NCBI GenBank assembly: GCA_963977135.1
Contig: CAXBNN010000001.1
Span: forward strand, 372,001 to 436,000
Direction: 5' to 3'
DNA from: UBA2040 sp963977135
Lineage (GTDB): Bacteria; Bacteroidota; Bacteroidia; Flavobacteriales_D; Crocinitomicaceae
Length of the DNA stretch: 64,000 nt
Shown: positions 44,798 to 52,721 of the stretch, in pieces
How the letters are laid out: every line of letters begins with the position of its first letter
Numbering within the stretch: the first letter of the stretch is position 1
Program-made: the position numbers and the translations under genes
The notes under the pieces: model-generated
What the model was told of the DNA's origin: nothing
What the model saw: the letters and a program-made list of their open reading frames with translations, nothing else
Databases searched by the model: none

Positions 44798-46060
44798 ATG
44801 ATAAAACAAGTACTTCAGTTGTTTACTATTCTAGCCCTGACATTCACATCCTTTGGTCAACTTTCACCAGTTATAACTTCATGGCAGCAAAACACGACCA
44901 ACATTGGTTTTGCTGGAGCTTTGACCAATGTTCAACAAGTAAATTATTCGAATACGTTTGTGTATGTTAAAACAAATGACATTCCGTCCTGGATACCAAT
45001 ACTTTATGATTGGCCCAACAATCCGTGGTTTGCGGTTCCGATGAATTATCAGTTTAAATTCAGACTAAATCCAATTCCCAATGTTGGGCCGGAAACAAAA
45101 ACGGGTTACGGTCACATTGGTTTATGGAAAAATGGCTGTTCTATTTATAATCCTAAAGATGCAAAGAGTTATCAGGATTCTTCCGTTTGGTTTCAAAATG
45201 CTTGGTATTGGGAGCATTTATTGGGCGAAACCTTCGATTCTTGTATTGGTCATCCAAATGGTTCAGGAGAATACCATACACATGTAAGTCCAGCATGTCT
45301 GTATGATATTGAAGACAGCATGCAAGCGTCTCCACTTTTGGGTTACGCTTTCGATAGTTACCCAATTTATGGAGGATATGGTTACTCAAATCCATTGGAC
45401 ACAAACTCAGCAATTATTAGACTTAAAAGTAGCTATCGATTAAGAAATATTACCAATAGGACTACTCTTGCGAATGGAACTATTTTACCAACTTCACAAC
45501 ATGGACCTTTGCTAGATTCAGTTCCACTAGGTGGGTACATGGAAGATTATGAATATGTTAGTGGTTTAGGAGATTTAGATGAACACAATGGTCGATTTGT
45601 AATTACGAATGATTATCCAAATGGAATTTACGCTTATTTCACAACCATTGGTTGGGTCAGCGACACATTTGATTACAGCATAAAACCGGTTTTTCCATAT
45701 GTACTCGGACCAGTTTATTATGGAGAGGTTTATCCTTCGGATGGAAATACAGGACCTGGTTCTGGATTTGCGGTTATAAGCGAACCAGTTACTCCATATG
45801 TTGCTGTCAACAGTGTTGAATCTAGTTTGCCTAAAGACACAAAGATTAGTGTTTATCCAAATCCTTTCGATTCAGAATTGAATATTGAAGTTGAAAACAT
45901 TTCCGACTTTAACATTGAAATCAAGGATCTCCATGGACGTTCTGTAATGGAGGATAAAAACAAATCTCAAATAGACTGTTCTAGTTTGAAAAGCGGATTG
46001 TACATTATAATGATAATCACAAATACTGGCGAAACTAAATCATTTCGGATGATAAAATAG
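44798..46060 (+). CDS. YHYH-domain secreted protein with T9SS type A tail
   Basis: A 420-residue protein with signal peptide (IKQVLQLFTILALTFTSFGQ). The YHYH domain lies at roughly residues 85-250: SIYNPKDAKSYQDSSVWFQN, GEYHTHVSPACLYD and SYPIYGGYGY. The C-terminal ~75 residues are a type A sorting domain (ISVYPNPFDSELNIEVEN, GRSVMEDKN, SGLYIIMIITNTG). The YHYH family has no settled role; the histidine-rich core suggests metal binding or hydrolysis. The ATG at 44798 gives a clean signal peptide; an upstream in-frame TTG lies in the promoter box. Confidence 0.8.
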   Translation: MIKQVLQLFTILALTFTSFGQLSPVITSWQQNTTNIGFAGALTNVQQVNYSNTFVYVKTNDIPSWIPILYDWPNNPWFAVPMNYQFKFRLNPIPNVGPETKTGYGHIGLWKNGCSIYNPKDAKSYQDSSVWFQNAWYWEHLLGETFDSCIGHPNGSGEYHTHVSPACLYDIEDSMQASPLLGYAFDSYPIYGGYGYSNPLDTNSAIIRLKSSYRLRNITNRTTLANGTILPTSQHGPLLDSVPLGGYMEDYEYVSGLGDLDEHNGRFVITNDYPNGIYAYFTTIGWVSDTFDYSIKPVFPYVLGPVYYGEVYPSDGNTGPGSGFAVISEPVTPYVAVNSVESSLPKDTKISVYPNPFDSELNIEVENISDFNIEIKDLHGRSVMEDKNKSQIDCSSLKSGLYIIMIITNTGETKSFRMIK

Positions 46061-46102
46061 GATAAAGTCTCTTTGTCCTCAGCTCTCACCGTGGTGAAAT
46101 TC

Positions 46103-47503
46103 TCAATCAAATATCTTTCCAGGATTCATAATCCCTTTTGGGTCAAAGACTTTTTTAATACCACGCATTAAGTTCATCGTTACTTCGTCGAAAGCAATGT
46201 CCATATATGGTTTTTGAACCAATCCAATGCCGTGTTCGCCAGAAATGGTTCCACCCAATTCAATTACTCGTTTAAATATTTCACGTATCGCAATTGGCAA
46301 TTCATTGTTCCATTTTTCGTCGGAAAGTTCACCTTTTATGATGTTCACGTGCAAGTTTCCATCACCAGCGTGACCGTAACAAACCGATTTGAAACCATAT
46401 TTTTCACCAACTGCCTTCACGTGGTTCAACAATTCAGGCAAATAGAATCGTGGTACGACAGTATCTTCTTCTTTATAAACCGATTGAGATTTGACAGCTT
46501 CGCCAACTTTTCGGCGCAATTGCCATAGTTTTTCCTTTTGCGCTTCGCTTTCAGCAAATAGAATTTCATCTGTTTCAAAAGCTTCAAGTACCGTCATGAT
46601 TTTCTCGCAGTCTTCCATCAAAATGTCGAGGTTGAAACCGTCAACTTCTATCAATAGGTGTGCTGCGTGGCGTTCGTCAACTATAACACTTTCATCATTC
46701 ATGAAATTTTTCGTCCAAATCAATGCGTCGCGTTCCATGAATTCCATGCCGCTTGGTGTAATTCCTGCTTTGAAAATCGAAGCTACTGCACGACAAGCTT
46801 CTGTAGCATCAAAAAATGGAACCAACATTAACAAATTATGCGTTGGATGAGGTATTAGCTTCAATACAATTTTCGTCACAATTCCAAGTGTTCCTTCACT
46901 ACCTACGGCCAATTGAGTTAAATTGTAACCTGTTGCATTTTTCAAAACGTTTGCACCCGTCCAAATCACTTCACCGTTAGGCAAAACCATTTCAAGGTTA
47001 AGCACATATTCGTTCGTAACGCCATATTTAACAGCTTTGGGGCCACCGCTATTTTCAGAAACATTTCCACCTATGAAACAACTTCCTTTGCTAGCTGGAT
47101 CAGGCGGATAGAAGAGACCTTTTTCTTTCACCGCATCTTGTAAAACTTGCGTAATCACTCCAGGTTCGGTGGTGACTTGAGAATTATTTTCGTCGATTTC
47201 GAGAATTTTATTGAACTTCTCCATGCTCACCAAAATGCCGTTTGCCAATGGAATTGCTCCGCCAGATAGTCCAGTTCTAGCACCACAAGGCGTGACAGGA
47301 ATACCTTTCTCGTTGCAATAGCGCATGATCAAACTGATTTCTTCTACCTTTTTAGGAATCAATAAAACCTGCGGCAAAACAAGTATATCTTCCGTTTCGT
47401 CGTGGCCATATTCGTTCAATATTTCTTCATCTACAACACATCTATCACCGAGTAAATCTTTAAAAAACTGATGTGTATTTTGAAAATCTTCGTGTCTTGT
47501 CAT
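46103..47503 (-). CDS. glcD: FAD-linked oxidase, GlcD / D-lactate dehydrogenase type
   Basis: A 466-residue flavoprotein with the FAD_binding_4 domain (CGARTGLSGGAIPLANGILV at ~77-96, PDPASKGSCFIGGNVSENSG), a mid cap domain, and the FAD-oxidase C-terminal motif CYGHAGDGNLHVNI with GTISGEHGIGLVQKPYMDI. Members oxidise D-lactate, glycolate or 2-hydroxyglutarate; the substrate cannot be settled here. There are no GlcE/GlcF partners nearby. Single gene on the minus strand. Confidence 0.85.
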   Translation of the reverse strand: MTRHEDFQNTHQFFKDLLGDRCVVDEEILNEYGHDETEDILVLPQVLLIPKKVEEISLIMRYCNEKGIPVTPCGARTGLSGGAIPLANGILVSMEKFNKILEIDENNSQVTTEPGVITQVLQDAVKEKGLFYPPDPASKGSCFIGGNVSENSGGPKAVKYGVTNEYVLNLEMVLPNGEVIWTGANVLKNATGYNLTQLAVGSEGTLGIVTKIVLKLIPHPTHNLLMLVPFFDATEACRAVASIFKAGITPSGMEFMERDALIWTKNFMNDESVIVDERHAAHLLIEVDGFNLDILMEDCEKIMTVLEAFETDEILFAESEAQKEKLWQLRRKVGEAVKSQSVYKEEDTVVPRFYLPELLNHVKAVGEKYGFKSVCYGHAGDGNLHVNIIKGELSDEKWNNELPIAIREIFKRVIELGGTISGEHGIGLVQKPYMDIAFDEVTMNLMRGIKKVFDPKGIMNPGKIFD

Positions 47504-47540
47504 TTAGTTTTTAGTTCAATTGTTATTTGATTTATGGCTG

Positions 47541-47602
47541 TTGGCGATTGGCGATTGGCTATTGGCGGCCATGAGCCAAAGGCCAACAGCCAAGCGCCAA
47601 TA
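47541..47602. repeat. Inverted array of heptamers TTGGCNN x4 / GCCAANN x4
   Basis: Four tandem heptads TTGGCGA, TTGGCGA, TTGGCTA, TTGGCGG (47541-47568) are followed after six bases by four GCCAANN heptads at exact 7-nt spacing (47575, 47582, 47589, 47596). The two halves are roughly complementary; stems such as GGCTGTTGGC (47536-47545) with GCCAACAGCC (47582-47591) are also possible. It lies between the oxidase and the gamma-CA gene and may be a repeated intergenic element of the genome. Confidence 0.75.
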
Positions 47603-47603
47603 G

Positions 47604-48197
47604 CTATTTTATAGAATTCCAAGTTGTGTACATCGATTCCTGTTTCGGTCTGTCATTATCTAGCGTTACTAAAGCTTCACATTCATTCCATTCTTCATGC
47701 ATTTCTTTTGGTAAAGCTTGGTATAGAGCTGTTCCTTTTGTTTTCCAGGCTATCATTTCGTCGCTAACTTCTTTGATTATTTTCGCTGGATTTCCTACTA
47801 AAAGACTTCTATTCGGAATTTCCATTTTCGCGGGAACAAAGCAAAGAGCTCCAACAATGCATTCTTTGCCCATAACAACATCATCCATAATCACTGAATT
47901 CATTCCGATTAAACAGTTTTCACCAATGTCGCCACCGTGAATAATGGCTCCGTGTCCGATATGCGCTCCTTTACGCAAATAAACTGTCGTTCCTGGAAAC
48001 ATATGAATGGTACAATTTTCTTGGACGTTGCAACCATCCTCGATGATAATTTGTCCCCAATCGCCCCGGAGAGCAGCGCTAGGACCAATGTAGCAGTCCT
48101 TTCCAATAATTACATTTCCAGTAACTATTGCCATTGGATGCACAAAACTACTTGGGTCGCAAACCGGTTTAAATCCTTTGAATTCGAAAAAAGCCAT
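47604..48197 (-). CDS. Gamma-class carbonic anhydrase family / PaaY-like hexapeptide protein
   Basis: A 197-residue left-handed beta-helix protein. It shows RGDWGQIIIEDGCNVQEN and the three zinc-ligand histidines in TIHMFPG and GAHIGHGAIIHGGDIG, so gamma-CA fold with a likely complete metal site. Hexapeptide repeats run about residues 12-160 and a C-terminal helix region follows (ALPKEMHEEWNECEALV). I chose the ATG at 48197 (start MAFFEFKGF); the longer GTG start at 48230 would pass the promoter. Not exported. Confidence 0.8.
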   Translation of the reverse strand: MAFFEFKGFKPVCDPSSFVHPMAIVTGNVIIGKDCYIGPSAALRGDWGQIIIEDGCNVQENCTIHMFPGTTVYLRKGAHIGHGAIIHGGDIGENCLIGMNSVIMDDVVMGKECIVGALCFVPAKMEIPNRSLLVGNPAKIIKEVSDEMIAWKTKGTALYQALPKEMHEEWNECEALVTLDNDRPKQESMYTTWNSIK

Positions 48198-48211
48198 GAA
48201 TATTGTTTGCT

Positions 48212-48240
48212 CAAATTTAACTATTTTCACATGAAAACAA
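48212..48240 (-). promoter_or_regulatory. Promoter TTG-N18-TAAATTTG for the gamma-CA gene
   Basis: On the minus strand TTG (48238-48240) is followed after 18 nt by TAAATTTG (48219-48212), the same spacing as at 41467. The ATG is 14 nt past the box. The divergent tag gene starts at 48244, so its 5' end overlaps this region. Confidence 0.55.
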
Positions 48241-48243
48241 GGA

Positions 48244-48783
48244 ATGAGTTATTGCGATTATTGTGCAGGCAAAGAGGATGGTGATTTGAATAAAATATAC
48301 CATGATACAGCTTACGGGTTTCCTATTGCAAATGACAACGAGTTATTTGGCAGATTAATCTTAGAAATAAATCAGGCTGGACTTTCTTGGTCATTGATGT
48401 TGAAGAAAGAAAATAACTTCCGCCTGGCCTTCGACAATTTCAATATTGAGCGAATTTCGAACTATGATGATGTTAAAATTTCAGAATTACTGGAAAATAG
48501 CGGAATAATTCGCAACCGATTGAAGATAAATAGCGTTATTTATAATGCACAAAAGATTATTTCAATTCAAAAGGAATTTGGCACTTTTGCAAACTGGTTG
48601 GACAGCCAAAATCCATTATCGAAAGAAGAGTGGACGAAGCTATTCAAAAAGACTTTTAAATTTACTGGTGGAGAAATCGTTAATGAGTTTTTAATGAGTA
48701 CAGGTTATTTGAAAGGTGCACACGACGAAAGTTGTACGATTTTTGATAAAATACTAGAACACAACCCAAAATGGAAAATATGA
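48244..48783 (+). CDS. tag: DNA-3-methyladenine glycosylase I
   Basis: A 179-residue enzyme removing 3-methyladenine from DNA. Motifs: CDYCAG and IYHDTAYGFP (zinc-ligand Cys and His), LILEINQAGLSWSLMLKK, SGIIRNRLKINSVIYNAQ, FKFTGGEIVNEFLMSTG and a C-terminal His-x3-Cys (GAHDESC). The zinc site of Tag is thus intact. Its stop overlaps the next gene's ATG (ATGA). Confidence 0.88.
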   Translation: MSYCDYCAGKEDGDLNKIYHDTAYGFPIANDNELFGRLILEINQAGLSWSLMLKKENNFRLAFDNFNIERISNYDDVKISELLENSGIIRNRLKINSVIYNAQKIISIQKEFGTFANWLDSQNPLSKEEWTKLFKKTFKFTGGEIVNEFLMSTGYLKGAHDESCTIFDKILEHNPKWKI

Positions 48784-49499
48784 TAGGGAAAAAGAGTTTA
48801 ACAATACTAGCCATCAGTCTGTCACTTGGTGCATCTGCGCAGTTTGGACTTAGTGCAGGACCAGCATTGACAAAATCATTTGGAGCACCGAAAATGCTTG
48901 CAGGTTTTCATATTGGCGGTGAAGTTTCTCAAGATGATGCTTCAAGCTATTTTGCTCGATTTTCATACTTTCCTGGTGGATTAGAATCAACCGATTACCA
49001 AGTTGCATTAATTGACAATGCAACAAATAATTTTGCTTTTGACCCATTAACTGGATTTCAGCTTTTAACAAGAATGAATTCAACTAAAACGAATTACACT
49101 AAATTGGAAGGTGGAATTCGTTATTATTTGATTGACGGTTACGAAACAGGATTTTCAGTGTATGGAGGGTCTAAAATTGTAATAGGATTTAATAAAGTGA
49201 AAGCTGATTACACACCTTATAATGAAGCTAAATATCGATTAACAGATGGGCTAGCTAAGTCGGGAACAGCATTTTCGCTTGGGTTTGGATTGCAAGGCGG
49301 ATTAAAATATGGAATTGTAGGGCTTGGCACGGTATTCTTCGATTTAGGAGTAGATTTCTTGTTAACAGGATCTAACAGTAACGATGTTCCTTATTATTCA
49401 AATTACCTTTATCGTGTTCAAGATGGAACAGTCGTTGCTTATAGACAGCCAACATTCACATTTAGTTTAGGGTTCCGCAAAGACTTATTTGTTAGATAA
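48780..49499 (+). CDS. Outer-membrane beta-barrel protein
   Basis: A 239-residue protein with signal peptide (GKKSLTILAISLSLGASAQ) and beta-strands ending FSLGFRKDLFVR, a small barrel. I chose the ATG at 48780, which overlaps the tag stop, over the ATG at 48771. It is probably co-transcribed with tag, although the functions are not obviously linked. The 3' end overlaps the convergent kinase gene by 15 nt. Confidence 0.65.
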   Translation: MIGKKSLTILAISLSLGASAQFGLSAGPALTKSFGAPKMLAGFHIGGEVSQDDASSYFARFSYFPGGLESTDYQVALIDNATNNFAFDPLTGFQLLTRMNSTKTNYTKLEGGIRYYLIDGYETGFSVYGGSKIVIGFNKVKADYTPYNEAKYRLTDGLAKSGTAFSLGFGLQGGLKYGIVGLGTVFFDLGVDFLLTGSNSNDVPYYSNYLYRVQDGTVVAYRQPTFTFSLGFRKDLFVR

Positions 49500-50345
49500 T
49501 TCGATAAAGTCTTTTGAGAAATCTTTAAAGGAAGAATACCGTTTTTGATTGTTTTCTTTTAAAAATGATTCAATTTCTTCCAATCTATACTTATTTGGAG
49601 ATTTTTTAAATTGATGCTTCGCTAAACCTTTTTCTAGTACTTTCCAGACTTTCTTTTTTATTCTGAATGGCTTCTCTATGGGATAAGTGATTTGCAATTG
49701 AGTTAAAAGTGCTGGATTAGAATCAGAAAATGGTAGACGCCCATTCAAAACCTTATAAGCAATCAAACAAAACGAAAATACATCTGTGCTAAAATCGGCA
49801 CATTTTAAGCGATTTAGGACAATCTCAGGTGCAGAATATGCCAATTGAAACAGAGTTTTTCGCTCCGGTAACTCATTCATTCTGAAAGCAAGACCAAAAT
49901 CAATAATGGAACATTTCAGACCATTATTACTTTCATGCACCAATATGTTTTCAGGTTTTATATCGCAATGAATGATTTGTTGATTTTGTAATTCCTTAAA
50001 TAAAGGTGCCAAGGCACTCACAATTTCAGAAAGGTTCTTTAATCTTTTTCGAAGTTTAATTTTTAGAAAATAGTCATTCAAGCTTATTCCTTCTTGGTAT
50101 TTCTTTAGAATGCTGATTTGAGTTTCTGTTTCTTCGACTGAAATCACTTTTGGCAGTCCGTCAATTTCAAAAGAAAAACTTGCTTCGATTTTAAGCTGAG
50201 CGAACCCTATTTCATTTGATTTCTCAACAGTTTTTAGAACGAATAATTCTTCAGAAGTTCCTTTTTTAACTAAGAAAGTTTCCCCAAAGCGTTTGCTATT
50301 CTCGGCTGAGAGGCGATCGATGACTGTATATTTAGTTGAAATCAT
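49485..50345 (-). CDS. Serine/threonine protein kinase (stand-alone domain)
   Basis: A 286-residue protein with a eukaryotic-like kinase domain. It has FVLKTVEKS (candidate Lys of VAIK), IIHCDIKPENILVHES (catalytic loop), SIIDFGLAF (DFG) and AYSAPEIVLNRL (APE). The Gly-rich loop is not a clear GxGxxG. No membrane segment or sensor domain is visible. The ATG is at 50345, with a TATCTTCG box 7 nt upstream. The 3' end overlaps the convergent barrel gene by 15 nt. Substrate unknown. Confidence 0.8.
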   Translation of the reverse strand: MISTKYTVIDRLSAENSKRFGETFLVKKGTSEELFVLKTVEKSNEIGFAQLKIEASFSFEIDGLPKVISVEETETQISILKKYQEGISLNDYFLKIKLRKRLKNLSEIVSALAPLFKELQNQQIIHCDIKPENILVHESNNGLKCSIIDFGLAFRMNELPERKTLFQLAYSAPEIVLNRLKCADFSTDVFSFCLIAYKVLNGRLPFSDSNPALLTQLQITYPIEKPFRIKKKVWKVLEKGLAKHQFKKSPNKYRLEEIESFLKENNQKRYSSFKDFSKDFIELSNK

Positions 50346-50352
50346 TCAGATA

Positions 50353-50360
50353 CGAAGATA
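50353..50360 (-). promoter_or_regulatory. Candidate promoter box TATCTTCG for the kinase gene
   Basis: TTCG-variant box on the minus strand, 7 nt before the kinase ATG. Confidence 0.3.
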
Positions 50361-50370
50361 TTCATTTTTG

Positions 50371-50480
50371 ATCACAGAGATCCGCAAAGTCCGCACAGAG
50401 TTTCACAAAGATTTTTCGTGCCTCATTCGTGTATTCGTGGCAAAAAAATCCGCGTAAATCTTACAAAATCTGTGTTATCC
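50371..50480. repeat. Degenerate short direct repeats in the intergenic region
   Basis: Contains CACAGAG twice (50373 and 50394), TCCGC at 50381 and again within AATCCGCG (50448-50455), and TTCGTG three times (50415-50439). Similar text occurs in intergenic regions of many Bacteroidota, so it is a likely dispersed repeat. No coding frame. It separates the kinase from the TonB receptor. Confidence 0.4.
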
Positions 50481-50516
50481 CTCTCTAGCCGACAGTCAGG
50501 CGCGTTCGAATCAATC

Positions 50517-52721
50517 CTATCTCTTTACCGAAAATTGAAACTGCACCGTTCCATAAACACTTATTCCATCCGATGGCAAAATGCCTGGGCCGGGATAACC
50601 GGAAGCTCTTCGCGTGAAGTAAGATGCATTCGTCAAGTTATTAATTCCAGCTTCAAAAGACCAGTTTTTTCTGAATTTATATTTCGTAGAAAAGTCAACT
50701 ACTGTGTATGCAGGAACCAAACCGATAACTGCATCTCCGGAAGGTTCGATTGAATTGGAGGCGTCGGAAAATTGATCGCTAGTGTAGGAAACTTGAAATT
50801 GCGAAGTCCAGTTTTTGACCTTGTATTTCAGTCCGCTTCTTATGATAATAGGTGCCACATATTCAACTTGTTTATTGATATAATTGGCTTCTTTGGAACG
50901 GATGTAATTCGCCTGAATATAGGCTGCATTAACGAATACAGATAATTGTTGTTTGCTTTCTGAATTTAAAGCATTTAATATATCGAACTCTGTAAAGAGC
51001 TCAACGCCAAGATTTACTGCATCACCGATATTCGTTCTTTCTTTGAAAGTAGTTCCTGCTTTGGGAGCCAAACCAATTTTATCACCATAGAAAATGTAGA
51101 AACCTGCAATATCGAAAATCCAATATTTCTTCACTGAACCGCGAAGCCCGAGTTCAGCTGTAAAACCATATTCGTCACGAATTGCGCTATCTACAACGAT
51201 ATTTGGATTGTTTATACGGATATCTGTAAAGTTAATGGCTCTGTAGTTTTGCGTGAAATTTGCATAAGTCGATACTTTTGAATTCAAGCGATAAGATCCA
51301 CCGGCTCCGAATAAAGGTACTTGTCTTTTTACAGTATTTGAATTTTCAATTTGGTAAATTGCTAATGTGTCATTGTTCACTGGATGCACAACATAGCGTT
51401 TATAGAATCCTTCCGAAGAACTTTTAATATCTTCCAAACGAAGACCAAAATTGACGGTAAATTTCCGATTGATGAAAAGAATGTTTTCAGCAAACAGAGC
51501 GATATTTTCTGAAGGAAAAAGAAAGGATGAGTTCTCTAAATTGTCTGGATTTAAAAAGCGAAAATCGGCATTATCGCCATCTGGAGCTCTACCTTGCAAA
51601 CTGCTTGTTTCACCTCGGTAATATCTTGCCCCGACTAAAACGGCTCCTTTGATATTGAATTTTCTATCATCTTTCGTTTGGTATTTTCTCAATAATCTCG
51701 CTTCAACACCTGTGTTTTTAAAATCTCCTGCAATCATTTCTCGATTTCCCATCGGGTCGGCTTGTGTTATTTTCCCCAAGAATCCGAGTGTTTTTCTGTC
51801 TGAAATCATACCAAAAGCACGAATGTTAAATACCGTTTTTGAATTGAATTCGTGATCAAAATGAAGTGCAAGTGTATTCCAATGTACTGAGAACCAATTT
51901 CTATCCCGAAAGCTCAAAATTGGATTGTTTTCGAATTGTAAATCGCTCAAACCACCAGATTGTTTCGCCAAATAGTTCATATGCGTGTATTCTATGCGCA
52001 AAGCGGTTTTCTCGCTAATAGCGTACGCTAACTGACCAAACACTTGATGCTGATTGAATTGACTATTTTCTCGATAGCCGTTTCCTCGTTTGTATTGATG
52101 ATAAACTTGATAGGAAAGTCGTTTTATTGTGCCGGTTGCTCTGTTGAAAGTTCCGTAATATCCGTATTGACCAACGGTTTGTCTTGTTGTAAATTCCAAA
52201 GGTGTGTTTTTTACTGGATCTCGAATGACAAAATTCAATAAACCGCCAAATTGTGTCCCGAATTGCAAAGAAGCCGAACCACGTATGATTTCAATGGAAG
52301 AAAGCGCTTCGATTGGTGGCGTATAATAACTTTCAGGATAACCTAAGGCATCAGCGGATATATCATAGCCATTTTGCCTTGTATTGAAATTAGCAGCTCT
52401 ATTTGGACTTAAACCACGTCCTCCAATTCCGATTTGAATTCCAGCTCCGTCGTTTTCCCAAACATTCAATCCGGGTATTTTAGCGAACAATTCACGTGGA
52501 TTTCCAGAAGATTTGGCACCACTCATGTTCTCAATCGCAATTACAGCGTTAGTTCCAGTCGTAATCTGAACGCCTTTGATTGCAGGTAAAAAGCCAACGT
52601 CGTATTTCGTTTGTCGCTGACGAATGATTCTCATTTCTTCAATTTCTTGCACCTTGGAAGTATCTTGCGAAAAACCCAAGTTCACACAAATCATAAACAA
52701 TAATAAGACGTTTAACTTCAT
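50517..52721 (-). CDS. TonB-dependent outer-membrane receptor (FecA-like)
   Basis: A 734-residue receptor with signal peptide (KLNVLLLFMICVNLGFSQ), a plug domain (about residues 45-170: ELFAKIPGLNVWENDGAGIQ, IEIIRGSASLQFGTQFGGLL) and a 22-strand-type barrel ending VYGTVQFQFSVKR (terminal Phe two residues before the end). It resembles iron-complex receptors of the FecA type. It starts 4 nt inside the HTTM gene's end (ATGA), so it is the last gene of the DUF4856-imelysin-HTTM-receptor operon. Confidence 0.88.
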   Translation of the reverse strand: MKLNVLLLFMICVNLGFSQDTSKVQEIEEMRIIRQRQTKYDVGFLPAIKGVQITTGTNAVIAIENMSGAKSSGNPRELFAKIPGLNVWENDGAGIQIGIGGRGLSPNRAANFNTRQNGYDISADALGYPESYYTPPIEALSSIEIIRGSASLQFGTQFGGLLNFVIRDPVKNTPLEFTTRQTVGQYGYYGTFNRATGTIKRLSYQVYHQYKRGNGYRENSQFNQHQVFGQLAYAISEKTALRIEYTHMNYLAKQSGGLSDLQFENNPILSFRDRNWFSVHWNTLALHFDHEFNSKTVFNIRAFGMISDRKTLGFLGKITQADPMGNREMIAGDFKNTGVEARLLRKYQTKDDRKFNIKGAVLVGARYYRGETSSLQGRAPDGDNADFRFLNPDNLENSSFLFPSENIALFAENILFINRKFTVNFGLRLEDIKSSSEGFYKRYVVHPVNNDTLAIYQIENSNTVKRQVPLFGAGGSYRLNSKVSTYANFTQNYRAINFTDIRINNPNIVVDSAIRDEYGFTAELGLRGSVKKYWIFDIAGFYIFYGDKIGLAPKAGTTFKERTNIGDAVNLGVELFTEFDILNALNSESKQQLSVFVNAAYIQANYIRSKEANYINKQVEYVAPIIIRSGLKYKVKNWTSQFQVSYTSDQFSDASNSIEPSGDAVIGLVPAYTVVDFSTKYKFRKNWSFEAGINNLTNASYFTRRASGYPGPGILPSDGISVYGTVQFQFSVKR

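Noticed and set aside
46062..46085. Possible hairpin AGGATAAAG/CTTTGTCCT after the YHYH gene
   Set aside because: Three-nt loop, a G-T pair and no T-run; not a supported terminator.
48231..48243. ATG at 48231 as an earlier start of tag
   Set aside because: It is in another frame and does not lead into the Tag sequence.
50418..50753. Plus-strand reading frame of 111 codons overlapping the receptor end
   Set aside because: It is antisense to the receptor and repeats, with no recognisable protein; a shadow frame.
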